Position numbers and translations under genes: made by a program. From the NCBI RefSeq assembly GCF_014648775.1, contig NZ_BMRT01000001.1:1302001-1366000 (forward strand): 64,000 bases of DNA, written 5' to 3'. The stretch comes from Streptomyces abikoensis. GTDB lineage: Bacteria; Actinomycetota; Actinomycetes; Streptomycetales; Streptomycetaceae. This document shows positions 1 through 8,716 of this stretch, piece by piece; position 1 is the first letter of the stretch; every line of letters begins with the position of its first letter. The notes below the pieces were generated by a model. That model was not told the origin of the DNA. It made no database searches and was given only the letters and a program-made list of their open reading frames with translations.

Positions 1-2435
1 GCGGAGGCTTCGGCGATGATGCGCTTGACGTCGGCCACGTGCGTGGCGGTGAGCTGGTCCTTGCGGGCCGCCTTGTACTGCCCGGAGTCGATGAAGGCGT
101 GCAGCAGCTGCGGGGGACCGGCCAGGGCGACCTGAGCGGCCGCCTTGAGCTCCGGGCCGCCACTGGTGAACAGCTGCACGGCGCGTACGCGCTCGTCCGA
201 CGTACGGGCGGTGAACTGGCCCTCGTTGAGGAACTCCCGGGGCTTGTCCGTCGAACCGTCCTTCAGCGCGGCCTTCGCCGCGTCCTGCATGCTCCGAGCG
301 CTGTCGTTGGCGATCTGGACGACGCGCTTGCGGTAGTCGTTGACCGCGGCCTGGTGCTGGCCGACGCTCAGGAACTCCTTGATCTTCGCCGCGTCGCCCT
401 TGAGGGCTTCCTCGGCCGCCTTGCGCACCGGCTCCGAGTCGGCCTCGTCGGCCAGGCGCTCGACCCGGGCCCGCTCGTCCTGCTCCCCGGCCTCCTTCCA
501 CCCGGTCTGCACGTACTCGCGCACGGCGTCGTCCGAGCCCGCCAGCGCGGTCTCCGCCGCGCTCACGCTCCACGGACCACGGGTCTTCGCCGCCAGCAGT
601 GCCACCTTGCGTCCCTTGGAGGCGACGTCCTTGGCATCGGCACCGGGTTTGGTCGCGTCCGCGGCAAGCTGCACGGCCTGGCCGTCGAGGTCCCTGGCCT
701 CCTTGGCCTCACGGGCGGCCTTGGCCTTGTTGTCGTCGTCGGCCGCCTTGAGGTCCTTGGCCTGCTCGATGGCAGCGGCCGTACGGGACTTCAGCTCCTC
801 GGCCTCGATGTCGCGCGTGGTCTCCTGGACCTTCTTGGCCTTGTCCACAGCGGCACTCGCGACGTCGGCGGCCTTCTTGGCCGCCTCCGCGTGAGCAGTG
901 GACTCCCCCGCCGCCTTCGCGGAGTCACCGGCGTACTTCGCAGCCCGCTCGGCCTCGTCCGCCGCCTTCTCGGCGTGCTCCGCGGCCGAGTTGGCCGCGT
1001 CCCGCGCCTCGTATGCCAGGCTCGCGGACTTGTCGGCCAGCGAGTCCGCGGCGTTCGCCGCGCGGGTGGCCTCCCATGCGTGGCGACGCGCCGCTGCCGC
1101 GGCCTGTCGCGCACGCGCCGACTGCGCACTCGCCTCACCGGCGAGACCGCCGGCCTCATCGGCGGCGTCCGCCGCGGCACCGGCGTTCTCACCGGCGCTG
1201 GCAGCCGACCGCGCCGCCTCACCAGCGGCCTTCGCGGCGTCGCCCGCGAATATGGCGGCCTGGGCGGCCCTGCGGGCGCCCTTGGCGGCGTTCCGCGCAT
1301 TCTCGGCCGCCTGACGGGCAGCCCCGGCCTGACCGGCATCGTTGGCCGCCGCCGCGGCGGCACCACGGGCGCGCGCCGCCGCCTCGGCCGCACCCGCAGC
1401 CGCCTCGGCGGCCTGCGACGCGGCACTCGCCGCGATACGGGCCGAGTTGTTGGCGGCCCTGGCAGCGTCAATGGCGTCCTGCGCCGCCCGGGCAGCTTCC
1501 TGAGCCGCATCGGCGGCATAGCCGGCGAGGCTTGCCGCCCTGTCCGAGTCCTTCTTCGCTTTGGCCGTCTCCGCCGCGGCATTCTTCGCCGCTTCCTTCG
1601 CCAGCTGCGAGGCCGTCACCGCACGGTCCGACGCCTCTTGCGCCTGCTCGGTCTGCCGCTTGGCCTGTTTGCCCGCTTCGGTGGCCTGTTCGGCCAGTTG
1701 TTCAACAGTGGCACGCTCTTGATCACGCGTGCGTGCAACGTGCTGGCCGACGTCCAGGAACTCCTGGATGTCGTCGGACGACCCGTTCATCGCGACCTTG
1801 GCGGCCTCCTTGGTCGCCGGGCCACCGGAGCTCAGGATCTGCATGAGCCGGACACGGTTGTCCTGCTCCCGCGCCGCAAACTGTCCCTCGTTCAGGAACC
1901 GGCGGACATCGGCCGCCGAACCCGCCAGAGCCGCCTTACCCGCTTCCTGCAGCTGACGGCCGCCCGAGTTGGCGGCCTGGGTGACCTGCACACGCTGGTC
2001 CTGCTCAAGCGGCGCTTCCCAGCCATCGTCCAGGAACTTGCGCAAGTCCTCCGGGGATCCACCGAGCGCCTTCTGCGCAGCCTCGCGCACGATCCGGCCA
2101 CCCACGCTGGCCATCTGTACGGCCGCGACGCGGTCGTCGTTCAGGAGCGCGGGGTCCTTCTCCTTGTCCAGAAAACGACGCACATCCTCGTCGGATCCCA
2201 AAAGGGCGGCCTCGGCCAGCGCCTTGACCCGCGGGCCACCCGTCTTCCACAACTCGACGATGCGCCCGCGATCAGTCGTCGGAATTTCGCCATCGAGCAC
2301 TTCATCCGCGAGAGCGGTGCTCGTGCCGAGTAATCCCGCGGTAAGAGCCATGGACACCAGGCTCACGGCGCCTGCACGCAGGCCCGTGTTCAACCGACGT
2401 CTCCTCGCTCTCGCGGGGTGGACACTTCTGCTCAC
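1..2435 (-). CDS. Secreted ALF-repeat protein, C-terminus beyond the left edge
   Basis: About 811 codons are visible. I start at the GTG at 2435 because it follows an AGGAAG-type ribosome binding site and gives a long twin-Arg-rich N-terminus, a hydrophobic core and a likely signal peptidase site after TSTALA (about residue 43). Four ALF-type repeats (roughly 40 residues, pattern GS-x-D-x-R-x-FL ... GG ... A-x-x-AL) follow, then a long Ala/Lys/Glu/Asp-rich region (about residues 230-560) that should form coiled coil, then further ALF repeats running off the window. ALF repeats are known from secreted actinobacterial proteins of unknown function. The gene diverges from the secreted-protein cluster to its right. 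Ala-rich composition produces a long open antisense frame that is not a gene. Function unknown; the family assignment is from repeat pattern only. Confidence 0.85.
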   Translation of the reverse strand, partial: MSRSVHPARARRRRLNTGLRAGAVSLVSMALTAGLLGTSTALADEVLDGEIPTTDRGRIVELWKTGGPRVKALAEAALLGSDEDVRRFLDKEKDPALLNDDRVAAVQMASVGGRIVREAAQKALGGSPEDLRKFLDDGWEAPLEQDQRVQVTQAANSGGRQLQEAGKAALAGSAADVRRFLNEGQFAAREQDNRVRLMQILSSGGPATKEAAKVAMNGSSDDIQEFLDVGQHVARTRDQERATVEQLAEQATEAGKQAKRQTEQAQEASDRAVTASQLAKEAAKNAAAETAKAKKDSDRAASLAGYAADAAQEAARAAQDAIDAARAANNSARIAASAASQAAEAAAGAAEAAARARGAAAAAANDAGQAGAARQAAENARNAAKGARRAAQAAIFAGDAAKAAGEAARSAASAGENAGAAADAADEAGGLAGEASAQSARARQAAAAARRHAWEATRAANAADSLADKSASLAYEARDAANSAAEHAEKAADEAERAAKYAGDSAKAAGESTAHAEAAKKAADVASAAVDKAKKVQETTRDIEAEELKSRTAAAIEQAKDLKAADDDNKAKAAREAKEARDLDGQAVQLAADATKPGADAKDVASKGRKVALLAAKTRGPWSVSAAETALAGSDDAVREYVQTGWKEAGEQDERARVERLADEADSEPVRKAAEEALKGDAAKIKEFLSVGQHQAAVNDYRKRVVQIANDSARSMQDAAKAALKDGSTDKPREFLNEGQFTARTSDERVRAVQLFTSGGPELKAAAQVALAGPPQLLHAFIDSGQYKAARKDQLTATHVADVKRIIAEAS

Positions 2436-2691
2436 CAAGTCTTCCTTTCTTTCCGGTTGGGAGCGCCGTAGTTCGGCTCGGCGAGCATAACCGTCGAGAT
2501 CAACTTCCATGACGCGATTACTTTCCGTGAATCGGAATCCATGGCTCCGGAAACGGAATTTAGAGTTCCGCTATCTGGCACGTCATCAGGACGGCTTCTG
2601 CCCAGGTCAGGTGATACATTCCATCCACCCCTTTATCGCTTCCTTACCTGCGGTCACCACTGTTGCCGCATGCACCCGGAAGGAATTCCCT

Positions 2692-3192
2692 GTGATATCT
2701 CGCGCGCGCAAAATGCTGCTCGCCGGCATTGCCGTGGCCGCTACGGCCGTCGTGGGAGTTTCCACGCTCACCGTCGCCAGCGCCGCTCCGCGGCCTGATT
2801 CGGAATCTGAAATTCCGCCTTACGCGGTGGAAGACTTCGCGTACCCCAACGCGGACGCCATCTTCAAGGAAAAGGGCATCACGCTGCGTCAGGGCGACGG
2901 GCACATCATGCTCGCCGACTGTGCGGTCTCCACCGACATCCAGGTAATGACGACGCAGTCGAAGGATTTCAAGTACTGCTTCAAGGTCACCGGGAAGTCG
3001 GGTTTCGTCACCCTGGAGATCCCCTCCGTCTACGGCGTCCAGACCGAGGACCACCCCGTCAAGGCCACCGTCAAGGCCGCCGACGGCCCGGCCCAGAGCG
3101 TCGACGTTCCCAAGGGCCAGCTGAAGGGCGTGGGCGAGGGCGTTCCCGGCGGTCAGCCGACCGTCCTGGTCGAGCTGCGCGTCACCGGCTGA
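2692..3192 (+). CDS. Small secreted protein of unknown function
   Basis: 166 codons starting at GTG 2692, preceded by AAGGA at a good distance. Residues 1-32 form a clear signal peptide (Arg/Lys, hydrophobic core, ending TVASAA). The mature part (about 134 residues) is acidic, with two cysteines (about residues 77 and 96) suited to one disulfide, and a beta-rich pattern in its second half. An in-frame open stretch upstream to 2509 lacks a ribosome binding site. It lies just upstream of, and in the same direction as, the S1-like gene at 3262 (70-bp gap), so co-expression is possible. I do not recognise the family. Confidence 0.8.
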   Translation: MISRARKMLLAGIAVAATAVVGVSTLTVASAAPRPDSESEIPPYAVEDFAYPNADAIFKEKGITLRQGDGHIMLADCAVSTDIQVMTTQSKDFKYCFKVTGKSGFVTLEIPSVYGVQTEDHPVKATVKAADGPAQSVDVPKGQLKGVGEGVPGGQPTVLVELRVTG

Positions 3193-3261
3193 TCGAGCCG
3201 CTTCGTCGCACCCTCGCATCACCGTATTGATCAACGCACCACACCGTAAGTAAGGAAGAAC

Positions 3262-4851
3262 GTGTTCGGCAGACAATCGCGCGCGGCATGGGCAGCGGGC
3301 CTCCTGGTCGGCGTCGTAGGAGCCGGTGTCCTGGGTGGCACCCCGGCCTCCGCCGTAGAGGGTGACCAGCCTCAGGACGGGGCGTACTCGTTCACGGCCA
3401 AGCTCGACATCGGGGGGAAGCAGTCCTGTTCGGCCGCGCTGGTCGACCAGGAATGGCTGATCACCGCCGCGAGTTGCTTCGCGGACAACCCCGCCAAGAG
3501 CCTGAAGATCGCCGCCGGTGCGCCGAAGCTGAAGACCACGGCCGTCATCGGCCGCACGGACCTCAACAGCACCGGTGGCGTCGTCGCCAACGTCGTCGAG
3601 CTGGTCCCGCGCGACGACCGCGACGTGGTGATGGCCAAGCTCGACAAGCCCGTCACCGGCGTCACGCCCGTCGCCATCGGCTCCACCGCGCCCGCCCAGG
3701 GTGAGGAGCTGCGCGTCGCCGGCTACGGCCGGACCAAGTCCGAGTGGTTCCCCAACCGCCTGCACACCGCGCAGTTCACCGTCGGCGGCGTGAAGGCCAC
3801 CTCCCTCGACCTCGTCGGCAAGTCCGCCGACGCGGCCGTCTGCAAGGGCGACACCGGCGGCCCGGCCTTCCGTGAGGCGAACGGCCGCATCGAGCTGGCC
3901 GCCGTCAACAGCCAGTCCTGGCAGACCGGCTGCCTCGGCGCCAACCCGGCGGAGACCCGCAAGGGCGCCGTCGACACCCGTGTCGACGACCTCGTCGGCT
4001 GGATGCAGTCCCTCCTCTCCCGCGGTCTCCTCTCCAAGGCGAACTGGAAGAACGCCGAATACCTCGCCTCGGGCTACTTCACCGGTGGTTCCGCCAACGG
4101 CACCCGCCGCATGGACCTGCTGGTCCGCTGGGCCGACGACTCGGTCACCCTCTACCAGGGCGCCGACCACAGCGACCCCAAGTACCCCTTCTCCGCCGTG
4201 TACAAGCTCGCGGACGCCGGCAGCACCTTCAAGCACGTCCGCGCGATCACCGCCGGCCGCTTCTCGGCCGACGGCACCGACGGCGTGATCATCCGCTGGG
4301 TCGACGGCGAGGTCAGCCAGTACACCCACGTGGACGCCAAGGGCTTCCACGACGAGAAGATGCTCGCCAAGCCCAAGAACGGTGTCTGGGAGAACGCCAA
4401 GCTGATCACGGCCGGCCGCTACACCGGCAACGCGCTGCGCGACGACCTCCTCGTCGTCTGGGTCAACGGCTCCGTCTCCATCTACTCCGACCTGGGCGCC
4501 AACGCCCTCGGCAAGGAGACCCAGATCCTGAAGGCGAACTCCACCTGGACCCACGCCGAGCAGATCGGGTCCGGCGAGTTCACCGGCAGCCGCACCAGCG
4601 ACCTGATGGTCCGCTGGTCCGACGGTGAGGGCACCATCTACTCGGGCGTCGACACCGCCGGTCTCCACGGCGAGATCATGGTGCGCAAGCCCAAGGAGAC
4701 CTGGACCAACGCCAAGCTGATCACCGTGGGCGCGTTCGCCGCCAACGTCGTCCCGAACGACGTCCTCGTCCGCTGGAGCGACGGCAACGTCAGCATGTAC
4801 ACGGGCGTGGACAAGGCCGGTACGCACGCCGAAGTGCAGCTCGTCGGCTGA
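3262..4851 (+). CDS. Secreted S1-family pseudo-protease with five C-terminal propeller-like repeats
   Basis: 529 codons from GTG 3262 with an AAGGAAG ribosome binding site. Signal peptide ends near residue 31 (TPASA). Residues about 35-245 have the chymotrypsin/trypsin (S1) fold pattern, but the catalytic positions are altered: the His box reads TAASC (Ser71 in place of His) and the Ser box reads GDTGGP (Thr198 in place of Ser), while the Asp-box acid (D121) remains. It is therefore probably not a protease; a binding role is an inference. The C-terminal half holds five about 50-residue repeats of the type W-x-x-A ... G-x-[FY] ... D-[LV]-[LI]-[VI]-R-W-x-[DN]-G-x-[VF], likely blades of a beta-propeller. 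The next gene shares these repeats but keeps the triad. Confidence 0.88.
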   Translation: MFGRQSRAAWAAGLLVGVVGAGVLGGTPASAVEGDQPQDGAYSFTAKLDIGGKQSCSAALVDQEWLITAASCFADNPAKSLKIAAGAPKLKTTAVIGRTDLNSTGGVVANVVELVPRDDRDVVMAKLDKPVTGVTPVAIGSTAPAQGEELRVAGYGRTKSEWFPNRLHTAQFTVGGVKATSLDLVGKSADAAVCKGDTGGPAFREANGRIELAAVNSQSWQTGCLGANPAETRKGAVDTRVDDLVGWMQSLLSRGLLSKANWKNAEYLASGYFTGGSANGTRRMDLLVRWADDSVTLYQGADHSDPKYPFSAVYKLADAGSTFKHVRAITAGRFSADGTDGVIIRWVDGEVSQYTHVDAKGFHDEKMLAKPKNGVWENAKLITAGRYTGNALRDDLLVVWVNGSVSIYSDLGANALGKETQILKANSTWTHAEQIGSGEFTGSRTSDLMVRWSDGEGTIYSGVDTAGLHGEIMVRKPKETWTNAKLITVGAFAANVVPNDVLVRWSDGNVSMYTGVDKAGTHAEVQLVG

Positions 4852-4866
4852 CCCGAAACACCGTCC

Positions 4867-4904
4867 GGCCCTGCAGGCCCCGTACGTCCGGGGCCTGCAG
4901 GGCC
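4867..4904 (+). terminator. Strong hairpin between the two S1-like genes
   Basis: A perfect 16-bp inverted repeat (arms 4867-4882 and 4889-4904) with a 6-base loop lies 15 bases after the stop of the pseudo-protease. No U-tract follows, as is common in Streptomyces. It likely terminates the upstream gene. Confidence 0.8.
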
Positions 4905-4954
4905 GTCGACTTCTTCACGACCTCTCCTCATTCCTCCGAACGGAGTTCTTTTCC

Positions 4955-6838
4955 TTGCGCACCTCACGCATGCGCTGCCTCGTCGCCGCGGTGACCTTCG
5001 GGTCCGTCCTCGCGCTGGGCTCCGGCGCCGCAGCGGTGGCCGCCGGCCCGTCGACGTCCCCGACGCCCGGCACCTCCGGCCCGTCCGGCAAACCGGCCGA
5101 GTCCGACGTACCCGCACCCTCCGGCACCTCCGGTAGCTGGTCCGTCGACGATGCCCTGCGCTTCTGGACGCCCGAGCGCGTCGCTTCCGCCACCGCCCCC
5201 TCCGGCCGCGCGATGCCGCCCGGCGGCAAGCCCGCGGCGCCGAAGCCCGCCCCCAGGGGACTCGCCCGGGACAAGCGGGACGTCTCCACGAGCTTCCCCG
5301 GCATCAAGTCCGTCGGCATGCTCTTCGCCGTCGACAAGGACATGCGCAGCCACTTCTGCTCGGCGAGCTCCGTCCAGAGCGGCAACCGCAATCTCATGCT
5401 CACGGCCGGGCACTGCACGAACTCCAAGGCCGTGTTCGTCCCCGGCTACGACCCGGCGAAGTCCCTCAAGGAACAGCCCTACGGGATCTGGCCGGTCGAA
5501 GAGTGGTTCGTGGACAAGCGGTACGAGAAGAACTCCATGAAGGCGGAGTCGGACCTGGACTTCGCCTTCGCACGGGTCAAGTCCTCCGACGGACGCAACC
5601 TCCAGGACGTCGTCGGCGGCAACACTCTCACCCGGACCCCCGGGTTCACCAATGACGTCACGGTGATCGGCTACCCGTCCGTGGGCCACAACCCCGAGGA
5701 CCTGCCCGTCCACTGCGCCACACGGACCGGTCCCCTGGCCGGCTTCAACCAGATGCGCATCGACTGCGCCGGCATGTGGGGCGGCGTCTCGGGCGGCCCC
5801 TGGTTCGCCAAGCTCGACGACTCCGGGACGGGCCAGATCATAGGCAACGTCGGCGGTTTCAACGGCGGCGGCCCGGACGTGCCCGGCAGTGACCCGATGT
5901 ACAACCGGATCTCCTACAGCCCGATGTACGGTGACCGCTTCTTCCAGCTCTACGACGACGCGCAGAACGGCCGCCACACCGACGCCGGCCCCTACCAGCA
6001 GCCCCAGCCGCCGTACTCGCTCGGCGGCGCCGAGCGGTGGCAGCAGGCAAGGCTGACGGCTTCCGGGGACTTCACGGGCAGCGGGCACAGCGACTTGTTC
6101 GTGGTCTGGAACGACGGCTCCGCCACGCTCCACACGGCCGGTGCGCGGAAGGACGGCGACTCGGCGAACACACCGTTCACCACCGAGTACAAGATCGCAG
6201 GTGCGGGCAGCGTCTGGAAGCACGCCCGGGCGATCAGCGGTGGGCGCTTCACCGCCGACGGCAGCGACGGCCTGCTCGTCCGCTGGACCGACGGCGAGTT
6301 CACCCAGTACACCCACGTCGACCACAACGGCGCCCACGACGAGAAGATGCTCGCCAAGCCCAAGAACGGCATCTGGGAGAACGCCAGGCTGATCACCTCC
6401 GGTCGCTACACCGGCAACGCCCTGCGCGACGACCTCCTCGTCGTCTGGGCCAACGGTTCGGTATCCCTGTTCTCCGACCTCGGCAGCAACGGGATCGGCA
6501 AGGAGAACCAGCTGCGCAAGGCCGACGCGTCCTGGACCCACGCCGAGCAGATCGGGGCCGGCGAGTTCACCGGCAAGCAGACCGGTGACCTGATGGTCCG
6601 CTGGAGCGACGGCGAGGCCACCATCTACTCCGGGATCGACACCTCCGGTTTCCACGACGAGGTCAAGGTGCGTCCCGCCAAGTCCGCGTGGAAGAACGCC
6701 CAGTTGGTCACGGTCGGCGCCTTCGAGGGCGCCATCGTCCCCAACGACGTCCTCGTCCGCTGGGCCAATGGCAACGTCAGCTACTACCGCGACGTGGACG
6801 CCTCGGGCACCCACGACGAGATCCAGCTGGTGGGCTGA
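4955..6838 (+). CDS. Secreted serine endopeptidase (S1/V8-like) with five C-terminal repeats
   Basis: 627 codons from TTG 4955, chosen because CGGAG lies 9 bases upstream; the first ATG (4970) has no placed site. A signal peptide (about residues 1-30, ending AAVAA) is followed by a Pro/Ser/Thr/Gly-rich stretch to about 100, perhaps a propeptide or linker. The protease domain shows H153 in TAGHC, acidic D200/D202 in SDLDFAF, and S279 in GVSGGPW, so the triad is intact and closer to glutamyl-endopeptidase/V8-type trypsin-like peptidases than to trypsin itself. Residues about 350-627 carry five repeats closely related to those of the preceding gene, including near-identical blade segments. The pair probably arose by domain sharing. 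Specificity cannot be told from the sequence. Confidence 0.88.
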   Translation: MRTSRMRCLVAAVTFGSVLALGSGAAAVAAGPSTSPTPGTSGPSGKPAESDVPAPSGTSGSWSVDDALRFWTPERVASATAPSGRAMPPGGKPAAPKPAPRGLARDKRDVSTSFPGIKSVGMLFAVDKDMRSHFCSASSVQSGNRNLMLTAGHCTNSKAVFVPGYDPAKSLKEQPYGIWPVEEWFVDKRYEKNSMKAESDLDFAFARVKSSDGRNLQDVVGGNTLTRTPGFTNDVTVIGYPSVGHNPEDLPVHCATRTGPLAGFNQMRIDCAGMWGGVSGGPWFAKLDDSGTGQIIGNVGGFNGGGPDVPGSDPMYNRISYSPMYGDRFFQLYDDAQNGRHTDAGPYQQPQPPYSLGGAERWQQARLTASGDFTGSGHSDLFVVWNDGSATLHTAGARKDGDSANTPFTTEYKIAGAGSVWKHARAISGGRFTADGSDGLLVRWTDGEFTQYTHVDHNGAHDEKMLAKPKNGIWENARLITSGRYTGNALRDDLLVVWANGSVSLFSDLGSNGIGKENQLRKADASWTHAEQIGAGEFTGKQTGDLMVRWSDGEATIYSGIDTSGFHDEVKVRPAKSAWKNAQLVTVGAFEGAIVPNDVLVRWANGNVSYYRDVDASGTHDEIQLVG

Positions 6839-6900
6839 CAACCGACGGGCGTCCTGCGCCGGCCGTCGCCGCCCGATTTCCGTAGCGTTGCCGATAGCTG

Positions 6901-6926
6901 ACACGCCCTCACCCCAGAGGGCGTGT
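6901..6926 (+). terminator. Hairpin after the serine protease gene
   Basis: ACACGCCCT / AGGGCGTGT form a 9-bp perfect stem with an 8-base loop, 62 bases after the stop at 6838. Probable terminator. Confidence 0.65.
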
Positions 6927-7033
6927 CCCCTCCTCCCCGGGGGCGAACCGCCTTCGCCACGCGGGCCTGTGACTTCCACCGCATGCCATCTCCGCATTCC
7001 ACCAAAGCGGTTGATGCCTGGAGATCTCATGAA

Positions 7034-7076
7034 ATGATCATGGAGATATCGCGATGCCTCCGCTGGGGGTGTCGCG
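7034..7076 (+). promoter_or_regulatory. FG-GAP family leader hairpin, copy A
   Basis: An ATGATC box followed by arms CGCGA (7050-7054) and TCGCG (7072-7076), with inner CC/GG pairing, ends 27 bases before the ATG of the 7104 gene. Equivalent hairpins with compensating base changes precede the other family members (8655-8689, 9781-9821, 10816-10859). Confidence 0.5.
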
Positions 7077-7103
7077 CCGTCCCTCATCTCCTGGGAGAAG
7101 TAC

Positions 7104-8054
7104 ATGGGCAACCTCTCCGGCCGTCAGCACGGACGCGTCCTGTCGGGCGTCGTCGCCGCGGCGATAGCCGCCGCACTGGCCGGCACCGCCACCGGGACCG
7201 CGGCCGCCGGCAGCCCGGCAGGCAGCCCTGCAGCAAAGGCGCGTCAGAAGAGCGCCACTCAGCCGCAGGGAGCTCCGAAGGCCGCTCCGCGGTCCGCGCT
7301 GCACGCCGCCGAGCAGGCCACCGCTGCCGCGCCTCGCTTCCCCCTCATCGCGGCCGACCGCGACGGCCTCGTCTACAAGTACGAGTCGAACGGCCAGGGC
7401 GGCTTCGGCGACGGCCGGCTGATCGGCTACGGCTGGAACAACTTCACCGAGGCGACCGCCGTGGACCACGACGGCAACGGCAAGGACGACGGCTGGTACG
7501 TCCGCCACCGCGACGGTCAGCTGGAGTACACCGGCGACGCCGGCGACAAGATGATCGGTGGCGGCTGGAACAACTTCGACCGCATCCTCTCCCCCGGCGA
7601 CCTCGGCGCCGGCACCCAGTCCGACGTCCTGGCCCGGGACAAGTCCGGCGACCTGTGGAACTACGTGGCCCGCGCCGACGGCACCCTGGAGAACCCCTAC
7701 CGTGTCGGCCCCGGCTGGGACATCTACACCGATATCGCCGGCCGCGGCGACCTCAACGGGGATGGCCACGCCGACATCGTCGCCAAGGACAAGGACGGCG
7801 TGCTCTGGTTCTACAAGGGAACCGGGACCTCCACGTTCCCGTTCGAGAGCCGCGTCAAGGTCGGGAGCGGCTGGAACGCCTATGACAAGCTCGTGAGCGT
7901 CGGCGACATGGACAACGACGGCCGCAGCGACATGCTCGCCCGCGACAAGTCCGGCGTCCTCTGGCTCTACAAGGGCAACGGCAACCAGAACGACCCCTTC
8001 GACAACCGCACCAAGATCGGCGGCGGCTGGGACAAGTTCAGCCTGATGTTCTGA
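7104..8054 (+). CDS. Secreted FG-GAP/VCBS repeat protein (family copy 1)
   Basis: 316 codons from ATG 7104, ribosome binding site GGGAGAAG. Signal peptide about residues 1-35 (MGNLSGR start, Ala-rich core), then an Ala/Pro/Lys linker to about residue 72. The rest is five or six blades of about 50 residues with two alternating signatures: GDLNGDG-x-ADIVAKD/GD-x-D-x-DGRSD-x-LARDKSG (Asp-rich, probably Ca-binding as in FG-GAP/VCBS repeats) and LW-x-Y-KG, each followed by GGGW. A beta-propeller lectin- or adhesin-like extracellular role is a family-level inference. First of a tandem family reaching to 11827, all with related leaders. Confidence 0.85.
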   Translation: MGNLSGRQHGRVLSGVVAAAIAAALAGTATGTAAAGSPAGSPAAKARQKSATQPQGAPKAAPRSALHAAEQATAAAPRFPLIAADRDGLVYKYESNGQGGFGDGRLIGYGWNNFTEATAVDHDGNGKDDGWYVRHRDGQLEYTGDAGDKMIGGGWNNFDRILSPGDLGAGTQSDVLARDKSGDLWNYVARADGTLENPYRVGPGWDIYTDIAGRGDLNGDGHADIVAKDKDGVLWFYKGTGTSTFPFESRVKVGSGWNAYDKLVSVGDMDNDGRSDMLARDKSGVLWLYKGNGNQNDPFDNRTKIGGGWDKFSLMF

Positions 8055-8092
8055 GCCCATAGCGGCGCGCGCCACCCCGTCTGAAGCGGGCT

Positions 8093-8124
8093 CGAGACCC
8101 TCTGGCACGATCCGGAGGGTCTCG
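8093..8124 (+). terminator. Hairpin after FG-GAP copy 1
   Basis: Arms CGAGACCCTC (8093-8102) and GAGGGTCTCG (8115-8124) pair perfectly around a 12-base loop. It lies between copy 1 and the decayed copy and overlaps the latter's residual leader element (8107-8127), so it may be a terminator or a rearranged leader. Confidence 0.55.
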
Positions 8125-8127
8125 CGG
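8107..8127 (+). promoter_or_regulatory. Residual family leader, decayed copy
   Basis: Carries the GATCC box and the 5' CTCGCGG arm of the family leader but lacks the 3' CGCG arm and a ribosome binding site, consistent with decay of the gene behind it. Confidence 0.4.
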
Positions 8128-8532
8128 TGCTGCCCCACGGGAAGCGCCGCGCCTATTTGTCAGCAGTCGCGGCGATAGCCGTGGCCCTGACCGGCATCAC
8201 GGCGGGCACCACCGCCGCCACCGGTCCGTCCCCCGACTACCGTCCGACCGTCGCGGCGCCGTACTTCCCGCTGCAGGCGACGAAGTCGACCGGCGAAATC
8301 TACGTGTACGCCCCCAACGGCCAGGGCGGCTTCGGCGACCGCGAGCAGATCACCGACGCCGACGCGCATCTTCTCCCCCGGCAACCTCGGTGGTACCAAG
8401 GAGGCCGACCTCCTCGCCCGCGACAAGTCCGGCGTCCTCTGGCTCTACAAGGGCAACGGCCAGCAGACCGACCCCTTCGAGAGCCGTGTCCGCATCGGCG
8501 GCGGCTGGGACCAGTACAACAACCTCTCCTGA
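8127..8532 (+). pseudogene. Decayed FG-GAP family copy with internal deletion and frameshift
   Basis: The 5' part reads as signal peptide plus the start of the mature protein of the gene at 9847: 8214-8366 matches 9946-10098 with only two mismatches in 153 bases. After 8364 the family sequence jumps to the last blades, but in the +1 frame (from the Arg codon at 8365 through VLWLYKGNG to the TGA at 8530-8532). About two blades and one or two bases are missing. The normal AGGAG site is also absent. Long identical segments (the ARDKSG-coding repeats) would favour such recombination. A frame runs on to 8567 but codes for nothing family-like. Confidence 0.8.
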
Positions 8533-8654
8533 TCCGGCATCACCTCCGCGCCCCGCGGGAGCCGTGACACCTGGGGCCGCCCTCGTGACGAGTGCGGCCC
8601 CAGGTGTGATGCGCAACTCCCGAAAAGTCAGTTGATATGCGTGAAGCTTGGGTC

Positions 8655-8689
8655 AAAGATCAAGGTGTCGCGACGCTCCTGGTGTCGCT
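8655..8689 (+). promoter_or_regulatory. FG-GAP family leader hairpin, copy B
   Basis: AAAGATC box then GCGAC (8670-8674) / GTCGC (8684-8688) arms with a 9-base loop, upstream of the ATG at 8717. The stem sequence differs from copies A, C and D but still pairs. Confidence 0.45.
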
Positions 8690-8716
8690 CCTGAATCAGC
8701 TTCAAGGGAGAAGTAC

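Noticed and set aside
39..2333. 764-codon plus-strand open frame
   Set aside because: Antisense to the ALF-repeat gene; it is open only because the true gene is Ala-rich with strong third-position GC bias. No ribosome binding site or domain.
3262..4851. Active trypsin-like protease
   Set aside because: His and Ser of the triad are replaced by Ser and Thr.
8127..8567. Intact 146-residue protein
   Set aside because: Only the first about 80 residues match the family; the rest is out of frame, and family sequence continues in another frame to 8532.
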